From Faecalibacterium sp. UBA1360 (lineage in GTDB: Bacteria; Bacillota; Clostridia; Oscillospirales; Ruminococcaceae): a stretch of 14,252 nt of DNA. Positions 6,578 to 13,169 of the stretch are shown here, piece by piece (positions within the stretch are counted from its first letter, which is position 1; the number at the start of each line of letters is the position of its first letter). The translations under genes were made by a program, and so were the position numbers. Under the pieces are notes generated by a model. The model was not told where the DNA came from. It did not search any database and saw nothing but the letters and a program-made list of their open reading frames with translations. The stretch covers positions 15,985 through 30,236 of the forward strand of contig DBRU01000106.1 in NCBI GenBank assembly GCA_002306375.1. The letters are read 5' to 3'.

Positions 6578-7663
6578 TCAGCCCGCAACGCGGGCTGTGC
6601 TTTGCAGCACGATGCGCTCGGCCTGAGGCATCGCCGCGTCGGGATCCGCCGCCTCGTATACCGAGGTCAGGGTCACGGTCACAGTGTAGTCGCCGGGCTC
6701 GTTGGGGGCCGGGTCCGGCGGCGGGATGGTCCAGCTTCCGCCCAGCATGGGGGCGGCGGGCGGCACGGTAAACTCCGCCAGGGTGCGCCCGTCCCGGCTG
6801 ATCGTATAGCGCACCTGGCACCAGGCGTTGTTGACGCCGTCGGGCAGGGTCCCGGCGCCGCCGGCGGGCGGGTTGATCATATAGCCGAAATTGACCCCCC
6901 GGCCCCCGGCCAGCGTCTGGTTTGCGGGAGCCCAGTCGCAGCGCAGCACAATGTCGGCCGCCGTCGGCGCAAAGCGCGCCCAGGGCGCGGGATCGGCGCC
7001 GGACACGTCGGCATACACGCCGCCCTGTCCGGCCGCGATCCCCTGCCCGCCCATGGTGGCGGCGTAGTCAGGCCGCACGCCGGTGACGCGCACCACCAGC
7101 TTGCAGCCGTATCCGGCGCGGCCCCGGTCGTCCAGGCAGGGTTTTTCGGTCACCACATAGTCTCTATCGTCAAAACCGGCAACGCACAGCGTGCCGGTCG
7201 CTGTATCGGTCAAAATTTGCAGGTCCGGGCAGGCCTGCTTGGCCTGGGCCCACCCGGCGCTGGTGCGCGCCAGGGCGAAGGCTTCGGTGGAGGCATCCGC
7301 GTCCAGCCGCCATTCCCCGGCCAGGTCGTAGCGCAGCACGGCCGGGCAGACGGGACCGTCAGGCGCGGCGCCTGCAAACCACAGCTGCAGGGTCAGGGTA
7401 TAGCTGCCGTCGCCGCCCCGCGTCAGGGTCTGGGTAAGCTGCCAGCCCCGGGCGTCGGGGTCGGGGTCGGCGGTCAGGTCTACGGCAGACGCGCCCGAAC
7501 CGCGATCGGTCCCGGGCGCGGGGGTCGCCGGGCTTGCATCGGCAAGAGGGGTCTGTTCGGGCGCGGGGCCGCCGTGGGGGACGGCGGAGTCCGCGCCCGG
7601 CACGGCGGCGCACAGCGCCGCCAGCAGCGCAAACAGGAACAGCGCGCGCAGGAATCGCTTCAT
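6578..7663 (-). CDS. Secreted adhesin-like beta-sandwich protein
   Basis: A 361-residue protein with a clear signal peptide (MKRFLRALFLFALLAALCAAVPGA), likely cut near residue 24, and then a Pro/Ala/Thr-rich linker. Residues about 75-240 resemble the beta-sandwich domain found after VWA modules in surface proteins of gut Firmicutes. Segments pointing to this are YTLTLQLWF, LCVAGFDDRDYVV, CKLVVRVTGVRPDYAATMGGQGI and GGVYADVSG. A second beta-rich region follows, ending near residue 361. No LPXTG motif, membrane anchor or VWA MIDAS motif is visible, so it may be released or held by a partner. A good AAAGGAGAG site precedes the ATG. The 41-nt gap to the upstream small exported protein suggests an operon. 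The domain match is by pattern only and the function is not known. Confidence 0.75.
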   Translation of the reverse strand: MKRFLRALFLFALLAALCAAVPGADSAVPHGGPAPEQTPLADASPATPAPGTDRGSGASAVDLTADPDPDARGWQLTQTLTRGGDGSYTLTLQLWFAGAAPDGPVCPAVLRYDLAGEWRLDADASTEAFALARTSAGWAQAKQACPDLQILTDTATGTLCVAGFDDRDYVVTEKPCLDDRGRAGYGCKLVVRVTGVRPDYAATMGGQGIAAGQGGVYADVSGADPAPWARFAPTAADIVLRCDWAPANQTLAGGRGVNFGYMINPPAGGAGTLPDGVNNAWCQVRYTISRDGRTLAEFTVPPAAPMLGGSWTIPPPDPAPNEPGDYTVTVTLTSVYEAADPDAAMPQAERIVLQSTARVAG

Positions 7664-7704
7664 GGTCTCTCCTTTTGGACTTTCCTGCCGCGCAGATCAC
7701 AGCG

Positions 7705-8100
7705 CTACACGGCGCAGGCGGCAAGTGCGGGGCAGACGGTCAGCGCCGGGCATCCGGCGCGGGCGTCACCCGGCGGCCCGGCACAGTCGGATCGGCGCAG
7801 GACAGCTGCCGCGGCGCTGTGTGAAGTCACATCCGCGTCACGGGCGGGACAAAGCCCCTGCGTGGCGCCAAACCAAAGGATCTGCCCCGCCGTTTGCGGC
7901 AGGACGACGGTGTCGCCGGGCAGGGCCGCGGGCACGGCTTCGGGCGCGGCGGTCAGCGGTTCCGATACGGTGCACAGCATGGCCGCGCGGGCCACGGCCC
8001 CGGCGGCGGCCCGCAGCCAGGCAAGGCCGGCGCCCGCCACACAGCAGGCGGCCAGCACAAAGGCGCTGACACTGATGGCAAGATGCAGATGTCGTTTCAT
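7705..8100 (-). CDS. Small exported or membrane-anchored protein, unknown
   Basis: A 131-residue protein I do not recognise. It starts with basic residues and a hydrophobic stretch (MKRHLHLAISVSAFVLAACC), which could be a signal peptide or a single membrane anchor. The remainder is Ala-rich and carries at least six cysteines, four of them in the last 40 residues, so disulfides are possible. The ATG at 8100..8098 follows GGGGAGGG by eight bases; the same frame is open further upstream but has no comparable site. A GC hairpin (8127-8144) sits just before the ribosome binding site. It is the first gene of a two-gene unit with the secreted protein downstream, which suggests they work together at the cell surface. 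Confidence 0.6.
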   Translation of the reverse strand: MKRHLHLAISVSAFVLAACCVAGAGLAWLRAAAGAVARAAMLCTVSEPLTAAPEAVPAALPGDTVVLPQTAGQILWFGATQGLCPARDADVTSHSAAAAVLRRSDCAGPPGDARAGCPALTVCPALAACAV

Positions 8101-8565
8101 CCGATTCACCCTCCCCAAAAATTCCGGCGCGCCAAAAGGCGCGCAAAGCTCATCTTTCGGCGGGTCTGTCCCGGTCTCATAACGGCATGGCGGGCGCGGC
8201 GCGCCTGGCCCCCGGCGAATCGTCCCCTCCGCCTGCCCCACAGGCCCGGAAACGGGCAGTCCCGGCCAGCGGCGCGGGAGAAAGGTAGAGGCAGAGTCTG
8301 GGGCCGCCCGCCGCGCGGGCAGCAATATGTAGCCGTGTGTCCCGGGCCGGCGCGCAGCGCGCCGCCAGGCCCCCGGCACGCCGACGGCGCACCGGGCGGG
8401 GCTTGACCCCGCAGCATGAGTATAGCCGCCAGGCGGCGCAAAAGTTGCAAAAGTGTGTCGCGCGCAAAAAAAGTTTTTGGGGATGTTTTTTCAACTTTCC
8501 GGGCCGGCGCGGCGGGCGCACAGACCGGCGGCGAAAACAAAATAGCAGATTTTTTCAAATATTGC
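8101..8565. other. GC-rich intergenic stretch without a supported gene
   Basis: About 465 bp with no reading frame that has both a ribosome binding site and protein-like composition. It is rich in short inverted repeats, such as GCGCGCC with GGCGCGC at 8127-8144 just before the small-protein gene. A TATACT (8424..8419, minus strand) could be a -10 for the leftward cassette but lacks a good -35. The final 100 bp become AT-richer towards the tRNA promoter. Confidence 0.6.
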
Positions 8566-8594
8566 TTGACAACGCCGCCCCGCCGCGCTATAAT
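8566..8594 (+). promoter_or_regulatory. Perfect consensus promoter for the tRNA-Asn unit
   Basis: TTGACA (8566-8571) and TATAAT (8589-8594) are both exact consensus and are separated by exactly 17 bases, as expected for a stable-RNA promoter. Transcription would begin near 8601, upstream of the truncated tRNA copy and the intact tRNA. Confidence 0.9.
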
Positions 8595-8614
8595 AACAAA
8601 GCTGATTCAAATAT

Positions 8615-8637
8615 TGCCCCATAGCTCAGTCGGTTAG
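8615..8637 (+). pseudogene. Truncated 5' copy of tRNA-Asn
   Basis: These 23 bases are identical to the first 23 of the intact tRNA-Asn (8722-8744): the 5' acceptor strand and most of the D-arm. After that the sequence diverges completely. No matching 3' acceptor strand or anticodon arm follows, so no tRNA can form. The following 84 bases hold a hairpin (ATGCCG, four Ts, CGGCAT at 8692-8707). It would be transcribed as part of the tRNA leader. Confidence 0.75.
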
Positions 8638-8721
8638 TCCCGCTGATGCGAGGTTAATGTTCGAGATTAGTCCCTTAACATCGTTGGCTATATGCCGTTT
8701 TCGGCATAGCTACGAAAATAA

Positions 8722-8798
8722 TGCCCCATAGCTCAGTCGGTTAGAGCACCTGACTGTTAATCAGGGTGTCGTCCGTTCAAGTCGGACTGGGGCAGCCA
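8722..8798 (+). tRNA. tRNA-Asn (anticodon GUU)
   Basis: A complete cloverleaf: acceptor TGCCCCA with TGGGGCA, D-arm GCTC with GAGC, anticodon arm CCTGA-CTGTTAA-TCAGG with GTT at the anticodon position, variable region GTGTC, and T-arm GTCCG-TTCAAGT-CGGAC. It is followed by discriminator G and an encoded CCA. It is transcribed from the consensus promoter upstream and ends at a terminator two bases later. Confidence 0.97.
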
Positions 8799-8800
8799 AC

Positions 8801-8834
8801 AAGCGATAGAGTTTCAACGCTCTATCGCTTTTTT
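8801..8834 (+). terminator. Rho-independent terminator of tRNA-Asn
   Basis: AAGCGATAGAG (8801-8811) pairs perfectly with CTCTATCGCTT (8820-8830) around an eight-base loop and runs into six Ts (8829-8834). It begins two bases after the encoded CCA. Confidence 0.95.
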
Positions 8835-9001
8835 CTTTGTTTGTTTATATGTCGAATGAGAGTTTGTCTTAAACTGCGTCGCTATTTTTTCTCCCATTTC
8901 CGATTTTGGCAGGCGGTTGACTGTTAATCGTAAGATTCTTCTCTTTTGCTTGGTTTTTTCTTTCAGATAGTGCAGATTATAAATCGATTTGCCATTTCTA
9001 C

Positions 9002-9046
9002 ATAAAGAAAACGCGGTCAGCAGGCCAATGACCTGCTGACCGCGTT
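9002..9046 (-). terminator. Minus-strand terminator overlapping a stop codon
   Basis: A perfect 15-bp inverted repeat (9010-9024 with 9032-9046, 7-base loop). On the minus strand it is followed by TTTTCTTT. The TAA ending the unknown gene tail (9047..9045) is partly inside the stem. It marks the true 3' end of a lost gene and now ends the rightmost operon. Confidence 0.8.
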
Positions 9047-9185
9047 ATGCTACGCCCTGTTTCTGTTTGGCGGCTTTCTTCCCGCCCTTCCTGATTTTTG
9101 GCGGTAAGGGCACTCCCACTGCCGTCAGCCCTTTGTGCTGCTGCACCATCAACGTATCGATGAACTGTTCGTAGTTCCAGTCCAC
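9045..9185 (-). pseudogene. C-terminal remnant of an unidentified gene
   Basis: A protein-like frame reads INFEVDWNYEQFIDTLMV and ends with a Lys-rich tail KIRKGGKKAAKQKQGVA before TAA. It has no start codon or ribosome binding site of its own, and its terminator overlaps the stop, so it is most simply the tail of a gene whose body was deleted. It lies one frame away from the end of the decayed beta-glucosidase. I do not recognise the family; a transposase or other mobile-element protein is possible but unproven. Confidence 0.45.
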
Positions 9186-9196
9186 CTCGAAATTGA

Positions 9197-9609
9197 TTAC
9201 ATATAGGTGTGGTTGAGCTGGTTATAACTGGTCATCAGAGTCTGCGGCTGTGCCATGCGCACCACAATCTCAAACCCCTTATCGTGGTACATGTGCCAAG
9301 TGCGGTCATACTCGGCATCATAGTCATTCAACCAACGCGTCGTGGTAATCTCGTACCCTGCACTTTTCAAGCCTTCCTCGATGGTAACGCTGTATCGTTC
9401 CTCCACACTGCCGCTACCCAAGCCGCCTTTTACGGTTTTGCGCGCCCCATACCATAGAGAGCAAGGCGCTTTGCCTGAAGAGGAAGTGCCGCGCCTTCAT
9501 TTTTCAGCAGCACAAAGCCGCCGGCCGCCGCACGCCGTGCCAAGCCCCGGTGGCGTAGTTCCTGTTCGGTGGGTTGCGAAGATGTCGTTCCGTAATACCG
9601 CATCATCAT
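9197..9609 (-). pseudogene. Decayed GH3 beta-glucosidase
   Basis: The start (MMMRYYGTT, then GGFVLLKNEGAALPL and RLALYGMG) matches the N-terminus of glycoside hydrolase family 3 beta-glucosidases, which release glucose from beta-linked sugars. At about 9447-9452 one base is missing: the frame reads GMGRAKP and then a stop. Adding one base in the G-run gives GMGxRKTVKGGLGSGSVEERYS, the expected GH3 sequence, which then continues in the second frame to 9197. There YDRTWHMYHD jumps directly to KGFEIVVRMAQPQTLMTSYNQLN, so a block of some hundreds of residues that normally lies between these two motifs is gone, and the rest of the protein, with the catalytic aspartate, is also missing. It follows the hydroxyacid dehydrogenase by 46 nt and was probably the last gene of that operon. 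Confidence 0.8.
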
Positions 9610-9655
9610 TTTCCGCTTTCCTTTATTCCGGATAAATCCGAGGTCGTTCCGTTTT

Positions 9656-10762
9656 TTACATCCACTCTTTCGGGTCAGTCCAGTCGCGTTTGCCCAAATA
9701 TTTTTCCAATTTGGCAATATCCACTTTATCGGGGCTCAGATCCGCGCTCATCAACCGGGCCCAGCCGCCTTCCGCTTTCTCGTTGTTCATTGCATCGGTG
9801 GGTTTCATCAGGTTCAGGAGCGGCTCACCGGCCTCGAACCGACGGGCATTTTCCCGAATGATTTCGATACTGCGGCCAGCCCGATTGGGAACCTGCGGGG
9901 TAGCATGCGGAGTAATGTAAACATTGGGCATGGTCCAGAGCGGATGATCTGCCGGCAGCGGCTGTGTTTCGAACACATCCAGTCCGGCACCGCTCAGGTG
10001 GCCGCTGCGCAGCGCTTCTACAAGATCTTCCGTACAGACAATTCCCCCACGCGCCATATTCACCAGGAATGCCCCGGGTTTCATCTGCGCCAGGGTTTCC
10101 CGGTCAATCATGTGGAAGGTCTCGTCGGTCAGCGCCAGAGTGAGTACCACAAAATCCGAAGCTTCCAGCAACGGCTGCAGGGAATCTCCTTCATCTGCGC
10201 AGAGTTTTTGTTCCAGGTAATCAAAGCCCTGGATCGGCCGCTTGTCATAGGCGATCAAGCGCATGCCGAAGGCGTGCAGACGCCGCGCCAGCATTCGTCC
10301 GTTGTTGCCCATCCCCACAATGCCTGCTGTGCGGCCGTACAATCCGCGCCAGTCTTTCATGCCGGGCACGCCCCACTGCCCTTTTGCCTGGGCATCCAGC
10401 AGTTCCCGCGTGTGGTAACAGCCCTGCAGCATAAAATACACACAGTGTTCTGCCAGCACAGGGGCGCTCCGTCCAGCTGCACCGGTAACAGGGATTCCTC
10501 GGGCGAACACCTCGGGTCGTGCAGACCCGTTCAGACCCGCATGGTCACAGTGAATCCATTGGAGGGTATTCTCTCCCAGCAGGCAGGGGTCCACATCCCC
10601 CATCAAAATCGCAACGTCAGCGTCCTTGACTTCCTGTGCCAACCTTTTTTTATCAAAGAAATCCACATACACAAACTGTGCTTCCGGAAAGACCTGCCGC
10701 AGGTCGTGCATGTTTTGCTTATCATACCAAACCGTGGCAACCACTTTCTTGATTTTAGCCAT
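9656..10762 (-). CDS. D-isomer-specific 2-hydroxyacid dehydrogenase
   Basis: A 368-residue NAD(P)-dependent oxidoreductase that interconverts 2-keto acids and D-2-hydroxy acids. The nucleotide site is G150-M-G-N-N-G155, in GIVGMGNNGR. The catalytic trio is R238 (NMARGG), E265 (DVFETQPLP) and H286 (ITPHATPQ). Family members include glyoxylate/hydroxypyruvate reductases and D-lactate or phosphoglycerate dehydrogenases. The glycerate kinase and LrgAB next to it make hydroxypyruvate/glycerate or glyoxylate/glycolate the favoured substrate, which is an inference. An extra C-terminal segment of about 40 residues follows the usual fold. The ATG follows GAGGG by nine or ten bases, 27 nt after the end of lrgB. 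Confidence 0.88.
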   Translation of the reverse strand: MAKIKKVVATVWYDKQNMHDLRQVFPEAQFVYVDFFDKKRLAQEVKDADVAILMGDVDPCLLGENTLQWIHCDHAGLNGSARPEVFARGIPVTGAAGRSAPVLAEHCVYFMLQGCYHTRELLDAQAKGQWGVPGMKDWRGLYGRTAGIVGMGNNGRMLARRLHAFGMRLIAYDKRPIQGFDYLEQKLCADEGDSLQPLLEASDFVVLTLALTDETFHMIDRETLAQMKPGAFLVNMARGGIVCTEDLVEALRSGHLSGAGLDVFETQPLPADHPLWTMPNVYITPHATPQVPNRAGRSIEIIRENARRFEAGEPLLNLMKPTDAMNNEKAEGGWARLMSADLSPDKVDIAKLEKYLGKRDWTDPKEWM

Positions 10763-10789
10763 CAGAGTTTCCCTCTTTCCACAACGTAT

Positions 10790-11482
10790 TTATAGCATCG
10801 GTATAAAAGCCGGAACGGCTATGACTGTCAAAATTCCGGCAACAACTAAGGAAAGGCTTCCCACAGCCTTATCCATTTCCCCGTACTCGGCCACCTTGGC
10901 TGTTCCCATTACATGGGAAGCCGTTCCAAAAGCTGCGCCCCGTGCCGACGGGTGAGTAAGATGCAGCACATAACAAAGCCCGGGGCCGCAGATACTGCCC
11001 AGCACACCTGTGATGATAATCGCCACCGTAGTAATGGCCTCATCCCCGCCATACATCTCACTGACAACAATCCCCATCGCCGTAGTGATGCTTTTGGGCA
11101 GCAGCGAAAGCGCCAGTGTATGATCCAGTTCCATCAGCTTTGCCAGACCGGCAATACAGAGCAAACTTGTCATGGTGCCGGCTACCACCCCTGCGAGAAT
11201 GGCTGGCAAATTCCGCCGCAAACGGTGGAACTGGGTGTAAAGAGGAATGGCCAGACAGACAGTGCATGGGGTCAAAAACCACGAAAACACTTTGCACCCT
11301 TGCTGATAAGCAGTGTTGGGAATCCCCATCAGCGTTATTGCGCAGCCAATGATCAGCGCACCGATCAGGATCGGATTAAAGATGGGAAGTTTCCATCGCC
11401 GCTGGCACAGACATCCCAATTCATATCCGCCTAAAGTCAAGGCCACTGCGAACAGAGAACTTGACGAAAACAGCTCATTCAT
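10790..11482 (-). CDS. lrgB: LrgB/CidB-family membrane protein
   Basis: A 230-residue integral membrane protein with many hydrophobic segments and the family landmarks PIFNPILIGALIIG, LLPKSITTAMGIVVSE, GVLGSICGP and ASHVMGTAKVAEYGE. LrgB pairs with LrgA. The pair was first described in control of murein hydrolases; later work tied LrgAB homologues to pyruvate transport in Bacillus and to glycolate/glycerate transport in plant chloroplasts (PLGG1). I use the ATG at 11482, six bases after GGGAGG; the in-frame ATG seven codons upstream lies inside lrgA with no site. The start overlaps the end of lrgA by eight bases (ATGAATGA), indicating coupled translation. Confidence 0.92.
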   Translation of the reverse strand: MNELFSSSSLFAVALTLGGYELGCLCQRRWKLPIFNPILIGALIIGCAITLMGIPNTAYQQGCKVFSWFLTPCTVCLAIPLYTQFHRLRRNLPAILAGVVAGTMTSLLCIAGLAKLMELDHTLALSLLPKSITTAMGIVVSEMYGGDEAITTVAIIITGVLGSICGPGLCYVLHLTHPSARGAAFGTASHVMGTAKVAEYGEMDKAVGSLSLVVAGILTVIAVPAFIPML

Positions 11483-11858
11483 ATGCTGCCTCCCGTTTTT
11501 CATCCCCAGCCTCCGATTCCCGCGGTAACAGTCGTTGTGTCACCAGGCCGGACACAGAAAACACCAGTAAGGTGGAAAGCGCCAAAATTCCCAGCACCGG
11601 CAGCCATGAATCTGCCAGAAGCGACCAGCTATCCAACAGATTGACCATAGGCGAAATAAACAGGATGGGCATCAGAGCCAGCAAAAACTGCCCGGTTTCC
11701 TGCACTGCCGACAACGGCAGAAGCCCCCACGCAAGAGCCAGAAACAGAAACACCAGTCCATATATCGCCGCCGGGACCGGTAGTGGCAGGAACCAGTGTG
11801 CAATCTCTCCCGCAAGGGAAAAGACTGAGATCCAAAACATCTGCCGCAAAACTCGCAA
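11475..11858 (-). CDS. lrgA: LrgA/CidA-family membrane protein
   Basis: A 127-residue membrane protein with about four hydrophobic helices: WISVFSLAGEIAHWFLPLPVPAAIYGLVFLFLAL matches the LrgA N-terminal half with its conserved P-x-P-x-x-x-x-G turn, and LVPVLGILALSTLL-like helices follow (here LPVLGILALSTLLVFSVSGL). It is expected to form the membrane complex with LrgB. The start is uncertain. A TTG at 11858 sits five bases after a perfect AAGGAGG and gives the usual family start RVLRQ. A GTG at 11873 would overlap the glycerate kinase stop as GTGA but has no ribosome binding site upstream. I prefer the TTG. The gene is 11 nt from the kinase on that choice. Confidence 0.88.
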   Translation of the reverse strand: MRVLRQMFWISVFSLAGEIAHWFLPLPVPAAIYGLVFLFLALAWGLLPLSAVQETGQFLLALMPILFISPMVNLLDSWSLLADSWLPVLGILALSTLLVFSVSGLVTQRLLPRESEAGDEKREAAYE

Positions 11859-11863
11859 AGTTT

Positions 11864-11870
11864 CCTCCTT
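11864..11870 (-). promoter_or_regulatory. Ribosome binding site favouring a TTG start for lrgA
   Basis: AAGGAGG on the minus strand, five bases before the TTG at 11858..11856. It lies downstream of the competing GTG at 11873..11871 and so cannot serve it. Confidence 0.6.
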
Positions 11871-13108
11871 CACCCTTGCAGCAATACCACAGAAAGGTCA
11901 TTTACATTTGTCCCGGTAGGGCCGGTCACAATCAACCCTTCTACTGCCTGCAGCGCGTGGTATGCATCGTTTTCAGCCAATACTTCCCGGATCGACATTC
12001 CCTTACTGTCCAGCTTTGCCTGGGTTTGCCCGTCAACGTACCCACCTGCCGCATCCGTAGGGCCATCGGTACCATCGGACCCAACGCTGAACACTGCAAC
12101 ATTTGAAATACCAGCCAGCAAAGGGGTTGCGGCCAGCGCCAGTTCCTGGTTTCGTCCGCCCAGGCCATGCCCGGTCAGATGTACCACCGTTTCACCTCCG
12201 GCCAGAAAGGCCCGTTTCGTCCCCTGTGCTGCATGGGTGTTGGCAATGGCCCCCAAAAAACGACCAGCTTCCCGGGCTTCACAGTCCAGACGGTCTGTCA
12301 GTATCACCGGCTCATAGCCCAGTGAGCTGCACGCGTCCGCTGCCGCCGCGCAAAGTTCCCGCACACTGCCCGTGATGTGGGTTTCAACATTGTCCAACCG
12401 CTTGGGTGTTTCCTGCTGCAGACAGGCATGTGCCTGCTCACTCAGTTTCAGACCATACCGTTTTGCCACCCCCAGGGCATCTGCACAGGTAGTCGTGTCA
12501 GGACAGGCCGGACCGGACGCGATCATGTCCAGCGGATCGCCCAGGATATCCGAAAGGATGACTTGAAAAATCTTTGCCGGGGCACACGCTTCTGCAAATC
12601 GCCCACCTTTCACTCCAGACAGTCGCTTGCGGATGGTATTCATTTCCACGATGTCGGCCCCGCAGCCCAGCAACTGACCTGTAATGCCTTGCAGTTCCAC
12701 ATCGGGAATCAATGGCTGTTCAAACAGGGCGCTGCCACCGCCGGACAGCAAAAACAACACCGTATCGTTTTCTCCGGCATCATTTACCAGATCAATTGCT
12801 CTGGCTGTTGCCGTAAAACTGTTTTGATCCGGTATAGGATGCCCGGCTTCGAAGCATTCACAGCGCGGCAGTGCACCTTTGATATGACCATATTTGGAAA
12901 TTACAACCCCACTGTCAACCTGATCCCCCAGACAATCCAATGCCGCGCGGGCCATCTGCCATGCAGCTTTCCCTACTGACACCAGAAACACCCGCCCGGA
13001 GCCAGGGTGCAGATCCTGCAAAGCTCGCTTCACTGCCGCATCAGGCTGCACAGCGGCAATACTTTTCCACAGGATGGTTTCCGCATCTTTTCGCAAAAGA
13101 GCGTTCAC
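11870..13108 (-). CDS. Glycerate 2-kinase, type 2 (GckA/TtuD, MOFRL family)
   Basis: A 412-residue cytoplasmic enzyme that phosphorylates D-glycerate with ATP, feeding 2-phosphoglycerate into lower glycolysis. The N-terminal domain shows FLVSVGKAAWQMA with its conserved Lys and LSGGGSALFEQP. Further on are ASGPACPD and, in the C-terminal MOFRL domain, GGETVVHLTGHGLGGRNQELAL followed by VGSDGTDGPTDAAGG. Length and motifs fit a complete enzyme. The start is the GTG at 13108..13106, seven bases after AAAGGAG; longer frames upstream run towards the SDR gene and lack a site. It lies 61 nt after the SDR and is followed closely by lrgA, pointing to glycerate or a precursor as the operon's substrate. 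Confidence 0.92.
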   Translation of the reverse strand: MNALLRKDAETILWKSIAAVQPDAAVKRALQDLHPGSGRVFLVSVGKAAWQMARAALDCLGDQVDSGVVISKYGHIKGALPRCECFEAGHPIPDQNSFTATARAIDLVNDAGENDTVLFLLSGGGSALFEQPLIPDVELQGITGQLLGCGADIVEMNTIRKRLSGVKGGRFAEACAPAKIFQVILSDILGDPLDMIASGPACPDTTTCADALGVAKRYGLKLSEQAHACLQQETPKRLDNVETHITGSVRELCAAAADACSSLGYEPVILTDRLDCEAREAGRFLGAIANTHAAQGTKRAFLAGGETVVHLTGHGLGGRNQELALAATPLLAGISNVAVFSVGSDGTDGPTDAAGGYVDGQTQAKLDSKGMSIREVLAENDAYHALQAVEGLIVTGPTGTNVNDLSVVLLQG

Positions 13109-13115
13109 ACGCCTT

Positions 13116-13122
13116 CTCCTTT
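13116..13122 (-). promoter_or_regulatory. Ribosome binding site fixing the GTG start of the glycerate kinase
   Basis: AAAGGAG on the minus strand, seven bases before GTG at 13108..13106. It explains why a non-ATG start is chosen over the longer open frame. Confidence 0.65.
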
Positions 13123-13169
13123 CTCCTTGTTCACGGGCGCGCTGCCCGACTGGATACCCGTATTGGGAA

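Noticed and set aside
8106..8558. Minus-strand frame of 150 codons in the GC-rich gap
   Set aside because: No good ribosome binding site, Arg/Pro-rich low-information translation, and it overlaps the start of the supported small exported protein.
8615..8710. First tRNA-like sequence as a second functional tRNA
   Set aside because: Only the 5' 23 bases match; no anticodon arm, T-arm or 3' acceptor strand can be paired.
9010..9046. Inverted repeat as a CRISPR repeat or transposon end
   Set aside because: Single copy, 7-base loop, T-rich tail on the minus strand and a stop codon at its edge: it is a terminator.
11871..11873. GTG start of lrgA overlapping the kinase stop
   Set aside because: Possible by GTGA overlap, but no ribosome binding site precedes it, while AAGGAGG fits the TTG 15 bases further on.
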